Source: Aliikangiella coralliicola (lineage in GTDB: Bacteria; Pseudomonadota; Gammaproteobacteria; Enterobacterales; Kangiellaceae). Taken from it: DNA of 64,000 nucleotides. Location: positions 310,001 through 374,000 of the forward strand of contig NZ_ML660165.1 in NCBI RefSeq assembly GCF_007004725.1. Reading direction: 5' to 3'. Shown in pieces: positions 26,710-34,962 of this stretch (the first letter of the stretch is position 1; each line of letters begins with the position of its first letter). Below the pieces are notes generated by a model. That model was not told the origin of the DNA, made no database searches, and saw only the letters and a list, made by a program, of their open reading frames with translations. Position numbers and translations under genes: made by a program.

Positions 26710-28239
26710 ATGATAAGAAAATCGATAGTTGCAACGAGCTTTTTATTGGCTGGTTTTCAGTCCCACGCGGATATTGTTTCTGAACCTTGGTCAATAAATC
26801 AGGAACAGGGAACCATGCGTTCGTTAGTTGGGGATTTCAACGGTGATGGGCAAGAAGATATTATCGGCCTAAGGGATCGTTTTTCAGAAACTCGTGATGC
26901 CTTTGATATTGTTTACTTTGATCACTCGCAGTCTTTCGCTCAAAGAACGCTGCGGGAAGTTAATACATATAGCTCTTATATTCACTGGGCAACTTCAGAT
27001 TTCGACAAAGATGGAATTTCCGATATTGTCGTCAATATTGATGGCCAGGTCCAAGTATGGTTTTTTGACCAACAAGGAACAATTGCGGAAACTATCGAAC
27101 TCGGCTCTACCGGTCGAGGGGATTCTCCTTTTCTAGCTGACCTTAATGGTGACGGACAAGAAGATATTTTGATCCCAACCGATCCTGTCCCTCCTTCCAC
27201 AAGCTATGAAGACTTAGCACTTTATGTCACCTCCGCTTCACGAAATATTTCTCAACCAACCATTATTTCAACCAATAGTGAGAGCTGGCTTACAGATATG
27301 ACAGCAGGCGACTTTGACGGCGATGGCCACACTGACCTTGTCGTTGAACAGAGAGGTAATAGTTTTCGCGTTTATTTAAATCCGAATGGAAATGGCCAGT
27401 TAGAATTTGATACTCAGGTAAACGTCCCTTTTAATTCGATTATTTCATGGTCAGCATTTGACGCTGACAACGACGGTAGCGATGAATTACTTGTTGGATT
27501 TAGCGCTCGGATTGCTTCTTATGATCGCAATGAAAACGGTCAATGGACGGTGGATAATCGACTCGTATCAGCACCGGCAGGAATGGTTTTTCGCGGTTTA
27601 ACGGCGCAAGATGTTAATCAGGATGGTCATAATGATTTAATCTATATTGCCGACGGTGGTCGATACTATGGCAGAACTCTGAACATTAGCGAAGGCCCAG
27701 GGTTTAACAGTCAATTGGAGTCACATGAACTAGCCGAAGATATAGTTAGCACATCTGATTTCCAAATTACGGTCGGCAACCTCGATGATGATAACTGTCC
27801 GGATCTTCTCGTTGATATCAGTCGGTCGCTTAACTATAAATCGGTCTATTCAAGTAATGCCTGCATGCCCGCAACTGATTTAGCATTAGAAGGTTGGTTG
27901 TTCGACTGGCTAAAACCCCACGTCTTAAAGTTTCGTGTGATTAACACTGGCTCGGGTAGTTGGCCACCGGTGATAGCTGAAAATGCTAGTGTAACGATCG
28001 AATTTGAAACTTCGTCAGCGGTGAGTATTACAACGGCTGATACGAACTGTGAATTGATGTCTCCGAATCAGTTCAAATGCCACGCTCCCGATCTGGATGA
28101 GTGGTCACTACAATATTTTCAACTGTTGATTGACGGAGAAGCGGGACTACCGGTAAAAGCCAGGCTATCGGCTGATGCGAATAACCCCGAACAAAATGAT
28201 GACAACAACACGTTAGAATTTGATTTTATTATTAAATAA
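26710..28239 (+). CDS. Secreted FG-GAP/VCBS repeat protein
   Basis: 509 residues with a signal peptide (SFLLAGFQSHA). About seven calcium-binding D-x-(D/N)-x-D-G-type loops recur every 40-60 residues: DFNGDGQED, DFDKDGISD, DLNGDGQED, DFDGDGHTD, DADNDGSDE, DVNQDGHND and the variant NLDDDNCPD. This predicts a seven-bladed integrin-alpha-like beta-propeller needing calcium. The last 110 residues form an Ig/CARDB-like domain with a Cys pair (TNCELMSPNQFKC). AAGGAG precedes the ATG. Likely an extracellular adhesion or scaffold protein; no catalytic residues are visible. Confidence 0.85.
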   Translation: MIRKSIVATSFLLAGFQSHADIVSEPWSINQEQGTMRSLVGDFNGDGQEDIIGLRDRFSETRDAFDIVYFDHSQSFAQRTLREVNTYSSYIHWATSDFDKDGISDIVVNIDGQVQVWFFDQQGTIAETIELGSTGRGDSPFLADLNGDGQEDILIPTDPVPPSTSYEDLALYVTSASRNISQPTIISTNSESWLTDMTAGDFDGDGHTDLVVEQRGNSFRVYLNPNGNGQLEFDTQVNVPFNSIISWSAFDADNDGSDELLVGFSARIASYDRNENGQWTVDNRLVSAPAGMVFRGLTAQDVNQDGHNDLIYIADGGRYYGRTLNISEGPGFNSQLESHELAEDIVSTSDFQITVGNLDDDNCPDLLVDISRSLNYKSVYSSNACMPATDLALEGWLFDWLKPHVLKFRVINTGSGSWPPVIAENASVTIEFETSSAVSITTADTNCELMSPNQFKCHAPDLDEWSLQYFQLLIDGEAGLPVKARLSADANNPEQNDDNNTLEFDFIIK

Positions 28240-28285
28240 TAAAGCGACTTTAAGACGTTAGTCTATTAACCTGCAAAAAAGTAAC

Positions 28286-28330
28286 GCACAACCCGTTTTC
28301 CATTCAATAACAAACGGGCTGTGCATTTTC
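28286..28330. terminator. Terminator hairpin between convergent genes
   Basis: GCACAACCCGTTT (28286-28298) pairs with AAACGGGCTGTGC (28312-28324) over 13 positions, one of them G-U. ATTTTCTTTC follows on the plus strand. It lies 47 nt after the stop of the FG-GAP gene and opposite the end of the S8 protease gene. Confidence 0.78.
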
Positions 28331-28378
28331 TTTCACTCTTTATTGCTCGGCATAATTTCATGTAGCAATTTCATCTAA

Positions 28379-30046
28379 CTACTCGCCAGAACAAACACCT
28401 TCTTTTTTCCATACATTAGAATAAATAGAGGGGTTTGCGGCAAACGACCAATAGATAGCCACGTACTTAATATCATTCCAGAAAACATGATCTCCTTCAT
28501 GGTAAAGTTTTTGTTGGCTCCAATGTTCAACGCCATCACATTCGGGTGGAAGACTACTATCGACCGTTATCGTTTTTAGTTTTAGATCAGTCTCATTTTT
28601 ATCATTAACCACCGTTAAGCTTACCCGGTAATTTCCATTCTTTCGATATTGATGAGTTGGATTTTTTTCGGTAGACATTTTTTTATCGCCAAAGTCCCAT
28701 AGGTAACTCACTATTTCCTGCGTGTCAGTTGACTGGTCACTAAAAGAAACTGTTCTTTCGTTTATCGAATAATTAAAGTCAACCACCAAATCTCCAGTGC
28801 CCGACCCAACACACCCGGTCGCATTTAAATAGTCATAGGCAGCTTTCGCTTTGACAATCCCAAAACCATAAGAAGTATCCCTTCCCCGACTCCCTTTATC
28901 TTCTGCGGTGTAGCCGAGCGCGTACCGAATTCGATCATTGGTACAGTCAGGAAAATGGCTCCACACTAGCGCCGCAACACCGGCGACATGAGGAGATGCC
29001 ATTGATGTGCCGTTCCATTTTGCATAACCGTGTGACGGTAGCGTTGAATTCACCTGAACACCCGGTGCAGCCAATTCAACTTGCTCATTAAAAGTGGAGA
29101 AATTCGCTTTAGTTCCGGTATCATCAATTGCGGCAACTGATACTACAGCATCGTAAGATGCGGGATAGTGAGCAGCCGGTGCAGCAGTATTTCCGGCGGC
29201 GGCAACATGAATCATTCCAGCTTCATAAGTTTCATTAAATGCATCCTCTTCCACCTGCGAGCGGCGGCTTCCTCCCAAACTCATATTCACGACAGTGGCC
29301 CCGGCGTCACGGCATTGATACACAGCAGCCGCAAGATCAGAACCATACGCCCAGGTTCCCTGATTATTAAAAACTTTAACGATATGTAAACCAACCAGCC
29401 CTGATGGGTTAACGCCTACAACCCCTTCATCATTACCACCAATCGCCGCAATAGTTCCTGCAACATGAGTTCCATGACCGTGCCCATCGTCAAACCAATC
29501 CCCGGTATCGATATTTCCATGTCCATCATCGCCGGTAATCCCACTATTTGGTAAATCTGGATGTGTAAGAGTATAACCAGTGTCTACAACACACACTTTC
29601 ATATTCCCGGTGTTTGCATCCGATAATTGGTCGGCTTCCACCATGGTTATTCCATAAGGAACACTTTCAGCCAAAAGATATCGTTTCGGATCGATTTCCA
29701 CATAGCTCACTTTCGAATGAGATTGTAGAACGCGTTTTTGTTGTTCAGTTAATGCTAATGACATTGCATGAAGTTCAGGTAACGATCTTAAGATCTCCAC
29801 CTTTGCGCTTGATGCTATTTGCTGTAGAGCGGCCTCAACTTTCTTTCTGTACTCCGTCTTAGTGTAGTGATGTAGACTTGCTTCTTTTTGTAAACTTTCG
29901 ATAACGCTGTTACCTAGTTTAATAATATGGCGCTGTTTAACTTCAGAAGATGACATCGCAGACTGCATAGTTAAAACGCAAGTGGAAAGAACAAATCCAG
30001 AAATAAATTGCTTGGCTCTTTTTCTATTGATAATTGAATGTTCCAT
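28379..30046 (-). CDS. Secreted subtilisin-like serine protease (S8) with PKD and chitin-binding-like modules
   Basis: 555 residues from the ATG at 30046, which has GGAG 6 nt upstream; the longer frame from 30154 has no better site. Order: signal peptide, I9 propeptide inhibitor (about 35-110), S8 catalytic domain with D155 (VVDTG), H194 (GHGTHVAG) and S348 (GTSMASPHVAG), a PKD domain (about 415-500; LWDFGDKKMSTEKNPTHQY) and a C-terminal ChtBD3/CBM5_12-like module (CDGVEHWSQQKLYHEGDHVF). All catalytic residues are present, so an active extracellular endoprotease is expected. The last module probably holds the enzyme on chitin or a similar polymer. Confidence 0.93.
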   Translation of the reverse strand: MEHSIINRKRAKQFISGFVLSTCVLTMQSAMSSSEVKQRHIIKLGNSVIESLQKEASLHHYTKTEYRKKVEAALQQIASSAKVEILRSLPELHAMSLALTEQQKRVLQSHSKVSYVEIDPKRYLLAESVPYGITMVEADQLSDANTGNMKVCVVDTGYTLTHPDLPNSGITGDDGHGNIDTGDWFDDGHGHGTHVAGTIAAIGGNDEGVVGVNPSGLVGLHIVKVFNNQGTWAYGSDLAAAVYQCRDAGATVVNMSLGGSRRSQVEEDAFNETYEAGMIHVAAAGNTAAPAAHYPASYDAVVSVAAIDDTGTKANFSTFNEQVELAAPGVQVNSTLPSHGYAKWNGTSMASPHVAGVAALVWSHFPDCTNDRIRYALGYTAEDKGSRGRDTSYGFGIVKAKAAYDYLNATGCVGSGTGDLVVDFNYSINERTVSFSDQSTDTQEIVSYLWDFGDKKMSTEKNPTHQYRKNGNYRVSLTVVNDKNETDLKLKTITVDSSLPPECDGVEHWSQQKLYHEGDHVFWNDIKYVAIYWSFAANPSIYSNVWKKEGVCSGE

Positions 30047-30284
30047 TAATAACTCCATGAGTAGTTGAATGAATTTAAAAACTTTTGTTCGTTTGAATAA
30101 TTTATTTTTATCAATTTGGATAACGGCCAATCGTGCAAAAAATCGTGCCGACAACTTTATTTGTCACACAATAAAAATCATAGATCACGAACTTAGTATT
30201 TTTTTGTGGATATTTAATTGAACAAGAAAGACTTAAATTTTTCTGTAATAAATTTGCATGAAGAGATAAAGAAAAAGATCGACT

Positions 30285-30331
30285 AAAAAAAAATAAAAAA
30301 TGCCGAGCAACAATTATGTTAACTCGGCATT
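30285..30331 (-). terminator. Intrinsic terminator of the 30.5-33.2 kb gene
   Basis: AATGCCGAG (30299-30307) and CTCGGCATT (30323-30331) form a perfect 9-bp stem with a 15-nt loop. Read on the minus strand the stem is followed by a long T-rich tract (30300 down to about 30285). It is 131 nt after the stop of the large secreted protein. The gap 30047-30461 holds nothing else I can support except the protease promoter region. Confidence 0.85.
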
Positions 30332-30461
30332 CAAAACATTAATTTTTTATAAAAATTCTAAAATATTTTAGTTAGTATTAATTACAAATTAGCGCACGCT
30401 AGCTTCAAAAACTGAATAAGCTGTTCTTTATCACTAACTAAAACTTACAAAACACTAGCAA

Positions 30462-33155
30462 TTATAAACCACTGGTTGAGCCATTACAGGTCCCTAGATT
30501 AACCCATGGCCCTTCTGAATTAGCAGGACTATCATTGACACCAGACGCATACCATTTATTTTCATAAGCATCTCCTTCGAATTCAACTCGTTGACCGGGA
30601 ATACTATAAATAACATCCGCACTCCATGGTTCTAGTGTACAAGTGTCTGGTGATAAAATAGAAAACTCATTGATAAACTCCCCTGACAAACCATCATTAT
30701 CCAACGCGGAAATTTTCAGGGTGTAGTTTCCGTAAGCCGGTGGTGTCCATGACGCAGAATATAAATCATTTTCACCGGTGGCGCTCAGGCTGATTGATTG
30801 TCCATTAATCGTAGCCGATAATGTGTTAATTGTTCCATCGTCATCTACCGCTTTAACTTCTAAGGTCATTGATGACAACTCATTTTGTCGAACAACTTCA
30901 CTCTGCAGTGGAGAAACAAACCCAACCCAGGGTTCGCAATTTAATTCACACTTAGGCGTTTCCTTTGCATATTCTTTTTCCAGTGGTACCACACCATTTT
31001 GATAATAGGACTGAACTTTTTGAATCCAGAAATAGTCATCTGTCGGCGGAGAACCTACACCGTCAGTTGAAATGCCTACCCCCGCACCAAACAAAGCGAC
31101 AATAACACCTGCATCCTTCGCTTCTTGAATATGACTTCCCCAGGTAATTTTATTTCCAGCAACATTCAATTGATTATCCTGTGCTTGATTCTGAGCAAAG
31201 TAATCGAGGCGGACGCTATTACCCACCGTAAATGAATCACCGAAAAAGAATGTCGTAGAGCTATCTTCTCCTTTGGTGGGAGTATTATTTAAATCCTGGA
31301 ATCTTTGTCCGGTATAAACGCTGGTTTCGTGTGTTCCATTAATATGACCCACAGGCAATTGCCAAAGCACTATTGGTTTTGCGGAAGTTTCGTGCATAGT
31401 ATTCACAAAGTGCAAATAATTCATCCAGTGATCATTATTAAAAAACCAGGTCGAGTCAGCGGGATTCTCCTTGTTCTGGTGAATCATCGCATCAAGACCA
31501 TACTTATCAATGGAAATAAAATCGGCGCCGTGAGTTAAAATTCCTGCATCAATTCCATATTGTGTTGTTTCCCGCGCACTCTCTACAATTGCGTTTCGTC
31601 CCTGTACCCATCCGAGGTCATCAGTACGACGTAACACGCCTTGATTACCTGAAGTGGGAGCATAAGCCCATAAGTTGAGTTGCCAACCGAAAAATATTTT
31701 GTGGCCCAACCGACGTTTATTATCAATGGTCGCATTAATTCTTTTAACCAACGAATATATAGTTCCAGCATTTTCTTCAATTTTATTTTTACCCACTACC
31801 GTTTTTATTTTAGTGGGATCATTGGTACCTAGATGTAAAACACCATTTTGTTGAAAATAGCCGAGAAAATCTGGCTCAAGAATAATACCGTATAATTCTC
31901 CCTGGGCAACTTCTTGAACTTGCTCCATAAAAATATCGATATCTTGAAAATAATCATTCATGTAATCAACACTGCGGATGTGTTCAAGATCAGTGGTAAA
32001 ACTTTCTCCACCATCGGGTATGTTGTAATAAACAAAAAACGGAACCAAACCAAAACGAATACTTTCCTCAGCAAACTTTCCGGCCCTTCGAGTTCCCCAA
32101 CTTTGCCATCCTCTTTCCATTGGGCCACCGTTGATGTAGATGTAACGAATGTCCATATTCTTATTTGTCAGGTCGGTATCAATATCACGCCAAAATTCTA
32201 AGTCGGTCACACTGTCTTCTGAAACCGACCCAATTGAGAGGTATTTGGGCAACCCGGGTAAAGCGCCATCAGAATGATTGATACGCAACCCCAAGTAATA
32301 ATTTTCACCTGTTGCGGTAGAAATTTTTAACCCCGTTCGCCCCGGGATTTTTCCGGTTATTCGAACGGTTTTGTTGTCAATTTCCCACTGGGCAACATTG
32401 GATTTTCGAGAAATAATTTTCGTGACGGGTTGATTAAAGATATAAGTGGCAGTGGCACTTTCATTCACATTAATTTGTAACGGAAGTGCTTCAAACGAAA
32501 GATTAGTACCGTTAGAGCCACCGTCTGCCTCAGTAACAACCAACTCACCTGACGCACTCGCGGTTGCTCCCAGGTTGTCTGTCGCCACCACATTAATCGT
32601 ATACGTTCCGACAACGCTCGCCTCGTATTGGACACTATAAGGCGCCGAGGTATCAATCCCGAGATTGTTTGCACCTTCTGCGAAAGAAACTTTTGTGATA
32701 GAGCCATCGGAATCAGAGGCGGTCGCAGAAATTAAAACTGTATCGCCGACTTTCACCGTTGGTAATTGATTCAGCTTTACTGTCGGTACCTTATTCGACG
32801 GACCAGTTCCAACTGTAATAACCGATACAGCACTTTCACTACAGCCATCGCTATTACACAAAGAAACCTGTAAGTTGTGGACACCTGAATTCAGATCGAC
32901 GGAACAACTTCCCTTCTGAGCATTCTCGCCATTCGGCGTTAATGTTCCTTCGCAAACCTTATTGCCATTATCTAACAATTCCCAGTCGCTTCCGTTAACT
33001 CCCCACCACATATTCCATTCAACAGTTAATCCGTTGCCATTTTCGATCGTTTCTGGAAGCCAGGCTATTTGTGGCACACCTGGAGGCGAAGCAAATACTT
33101 GCGAAGAGAGACTAATTGCAATAAGCAGATAGCAGTAACAGAAGATCCTATTCAT
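30462..33155 (-). CDS. Large secreted putative carbohydrate-active protein with Ig-like and chitin-binding-like modules
   Basis: 897 residues. A signal peptide (MNRIFCYCYLLIAISLSSQVFA) is followed by a fibronectin/Ig-type domain with a disulfide-like Cys set (CNSDGCSES), a bacterial Ig domain (about 115-205; VPTVKLNQLPTVKVGDTV), and a central region of about 430 residues. That region contains IYINGGPMERGWQSWG, ELYGIILEPDFLGYFQ, FFGWQLNLWA and KPIVLWQLPVGH, all with the look of a TIM-barrel glycoside hydrolase, and acidic ends of strands such as LEPD could be catalytic. A second Ig-like domain and a terminal ChtBD3/CBM5_12-like module (CTLEPWSADVIYSIPGQRVE) follow. I cannot name the GH family. 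Start could also be the GTG at 33167. Confidence 0.75.
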   Translation of the reverse strand: MNRIFCYCYLLIAISLSSQVFASPPGVPQIAWLPETIENGNGLTVEWNMWWGVNGSDWELLDNGNKVCEGTLTPNGENAQKGSCSVDLNSGVHNLQVSLCNSDGCSESAVSVITVGTGPSNKVPTVKLNQLPTVKVGDTVLISATASDSDGSITKVSFAEGANNLGIDTSAPYSVQYEASVVGTYTINVVATDNLGATASASGELVVTEADGGSNGTNLSFEALPLQINVNESATATYIFNQPVTKIISRKSNVAQWEIDNKTVRITGKIPGRTGLKISTATGENYYLGLRINHSDGALPGLPKYLSIGSVSEDSVTDLEFWRDIDTDLTNKNMDIRYIYINGGPMERGWQSWGTRRAGKFAEESIRFGLVPFFVYYNIPDGGESFTTDLEHIRSVDYMNDYFQDIDIFMEQVQEVAQGELYGIILEPDFLGYFQQNGVLHLGTNDPTKIKTVVGKNKIEENAGTIYSLVKRINATIDNKRRLGHKIFFGWQLNLWAYAPTSGNQGVLRRTDDLGWVQGRNAIVESARETTQYGIDAGILTHGADFISIDKYGLDAMIHQNKENPADSTWFFNNDHWMNYLHFVNTMHETSAKPIVLWQLPVGHINGTHETSVYTGQRFQDLNNTPTKGEDSSTTFFFGDSFTVGNSVRLDYFAQNQAQDNQLNVAGNKITWGSHIQEAKDAGVIVALFGAGVGISTDGVGSPPTDDYFWIQKVQSYYQNGVVPLEKEYAKETPKCELNCEPWVGFVSPLQSEVVRQNELSSMTLEVKAVDDDGTINTLSATINGQSISLSATGENDLYSASWTPPAYGNYTLKISALDNDGLSGEFINEFSILSPDTCTLEPWSADVIYSIPGQRVEFEGDAYENKWYASGVNDSPANSEGPWVNLGTCNGSTSGL

Positions 33156-33337
33156 GATTTTGTGCACTTTATATTGTTAGGATAAATAGTATTTAACAGT
33201 AAGTGACAACGCTGTCAACAAAATAAAAAATAAAGACATGTACATTTAATTGGAAAGAGAACTACTTCTCGGTCAATTGTGGAAATTTTAATTTTCGATA
33301 AGAAAAGTCAGGAAGAGTATATTTTTACAGTCTCAAT

Positions 33338-33362
33338 AAAATGCGAGTCGATCGCATTTTTT
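33338..33362. terminator. Hairpin with T-tract, probable terminator
   Basis: AAAATGCGA (33338-33346) and TCGCATTTT (33352-33360) form a perfect 9-bp stem with a 5-nt loop, ending in six T residues on the plus strand and an A/T tract on the other. It lies about 170 nt beyond the stop of the leftward phosphatase gene. The rest of the gap 33168-33530 is a short GC-richer patch with no gene I can support. Confidence 0.55.
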
Positions 33363-33530
33363 AACTAGCGCGGCTTACATGCCCACGCCCCCTTACACGC
33401 TAACCACCGGACGCTCTGCTAATGGTCAGTCGTTTGAAAAATGCTTTGTTAGTATTTTCGTTGTTTTGCAAAACTTACAAACTGAAATATTTGCCATCAA
33501 AAGTTGATTTCATTTATAAGTGACTTGCTG

Positions 33531-34031
33531 TCAATTGCGTGTCTGGTATTTTGCCCATATCGACGCCAACCAGTTTACTTGCTCTTCTGTATCTGGAACC
33601 CGAACCCCACGAGCTTTAGAAACTAAATCAAAAGCTTCGGTAGAGCTTATCCCTGATTGTAGCAAGATAGCGCCAGCAATAATTCCTGTACGTCCAATTC
33701 CAGCTCTGCAATGAATCGAAATATGATTGCCCTCACATATTTCTTTATAAAGAGTCTCAGCTAAATCTATCGCCAATTCAGTACTTGGTAACCCCCTATC
33801 CTGTATCGGAAATGAGAGGTATTCGATGCCGTTCTTATGGCATAGCTTTTCTTCCGAAGCCAATCCAAGTTCTTTTTGCTCCCAGTCTTCGAGTAAACAT
33901 ACGATCTTATTTATTCCAAGGCGCGCAAACCCAGTGAATTCTTCGTCGATGTATTCCCCAGGTACAGGCTTCGCCATCACTGATAATGTACCGTTTTCTA
34001 GCTCGATGACTTTGTATGTTGTTGGTAGCAT
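33531..34031 (-). CDS. Dual-specificity/tyrosine phosphatase-like protein
   Basis: 166 residues. The HCX5R phosphatase signature is intact: HCRAGIGRTG with catalytic C108 and R114. The upstream part includes a possible general-acid loop (FPIQDRGLPS). This size and layout match the small cytoplasmic DSP/PTP-like group (CDKN3/DUF-like, also found in inositol phosphate phosphatases). AAGG stands just before the ATG. No kinase or substrate gene lies next to it, so the target is unknown. Confidence 0.85.
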   Translation of the reverse strand: MLPTTYKVIELENGTLSVMAKPVPGEYIDEEFTGFARLGINKIVCLLEDWEQKELGLASEEKLCHKNGIEYLSFPIQDRGLPSTELAIDLAETLYKEICEGNHISIHCRAGIGRTGIIAGAILLQSGISSTEAFDLVSKARGVRVPDTEEQVNWLASIWAKYQTRN

Positions 34032-34161
34032 AGAGCCTTAAGATAAGTAACGCTTATTTAAATTGTGAAACCGAAAGTTATTGGAGTCGACCATCAACCT
34101 GCACTCAACTAATAGTCAATAAGTTCATCTACTCTGGCATTTCAAGTTGTATCTTATTTTT

Positions 34162-34181
34162 CAGGCGAACTAGGTCGCCTG
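34162..34181 (-). terminator. Short hairpin after the three-gene operon
   Basis: CAGGCGA (34162-34168) and TCGCCTG (34175-34181) with a 6-nt loop, 13 nt beyond the stop of the lipoprotein gene. No T-tract follows on the minus strand, so its role as terminator is doubtful. Confidence 0.35.
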
Positions 34182-34194
34182 TTCAGATTAATTT

Positions 34195-34962
34195 TTAACA
34201 ATTCGCAGGTTGAGCAATTTCGCCGGCCGTACACGATGCTTTTAAACCAGCCTGTTTGGCTGTTTTTTTAGCATTATAAACCGTGCATACTGCCTGCGGA
34301 ACATTTCCTCTTGTCGTACTCAACAGTCCGACGCCGTTAATCTCCATTTTTTGGCAGAGCAGATCCTCAATTCTCTTGTCCATTTCAAGAACAAATTCAG
34401 GATGAACATTACTGCTCATAATAAGTGTCCGTCGAGACAAAATAATGTCGAGGTTATTTTTTAAATCAGTAAAAAGCTTTTCTGCTTGTGGTGCATAATT
34501 TGGACGCTCGTCAGGCGGTCCTGAACGAGCTTGCTTATCAACTTGACTAATCCCTGCAGAGGTTTGATCAACTGCCGCCAATACTGGAACAACCGTAAGC
34601 ATGCTGCAATCTCTTGGTGCTTTATTAAAATTTTCACCGTCGCATAGTTTTCCGCCTTTAGCAGCATAACCGGATAATTCACTACTTTCAGATTGCCAGG
34701 TTGCAATGGTCGCTACACGATAAAATGCAATTTTATTACGCGCATCACTTTCTTTTTCTGCTTGCGCGGCAGAATCTTTAGCTAAATTATCCAGCGAAAC
34801 GCGAGCATCTTCAGCAATACGCCACTGCGCGTTTTTTTGGGCGCTTTCAAGTGCTTGATAATGTATGGTCAACGCCTGGTTAGCATCTCGCAGTTGAAAT
34901 GCGGTACAACCCGTCATCGCAACCACAAAGAAAACCAATAAAAATCGTTGCAGTGTCATCAT
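34195..34962 (-). CDS. Lipoprotein, third gene of an unrecognised membrane/periplasm operon
   Basis: 255 residues with a lipoprotein signal (FLLVFFVVAMTGCTAF; Cys in MTGC). The mature part is mainly helical, with a coiled-coil-like first half (ANQALTIHYQALESAQKNAQW) and five or more Cys later on (LCDGE, DCSM, LCQKM, VCTV, SCTAG, NC), suggesting disulfides. Its ATG shares one base with the stop of the preceding gene (TAATG), and AAGGGGAGGG lies just upstream, so it is translationally coupled to the 749-residue protein. No family recognised. Confidence 0.75.
   Translation of the reverse strand: MMTLQRFLLVFFVVAMTGCTAFQLRDANQALTIHYQALESAQKNAQWRIAEDARVSLDNLAKDSAAQAEKESDARNKIAFYRVATIATWQSESSELSGYAAKGGKLCDGENFNKAPRDCSMLTVVPVLAAVDQTSAGISQVDKQARSGPPDERPNYAPQAEKLFTDLKNNLDIILSRRTLIMSSNVHPEFVLEMDKRIEDLLCQKMEINGVGLLSTTRGNVPQAVCTVYNAKKTAKQAGLKASCTAGEIAQPANC

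Noticed and set aside
33363-33530. GC-richer patch beside the phosphatase gene with CTAACAAAG-like and GCGTTA-like words, suggestive of an integron attC site
   Set aside because: The outer core sites do not pair (no matching RYYYAAC and GTTRRRY ends) and no integrase or cassette array is visible.
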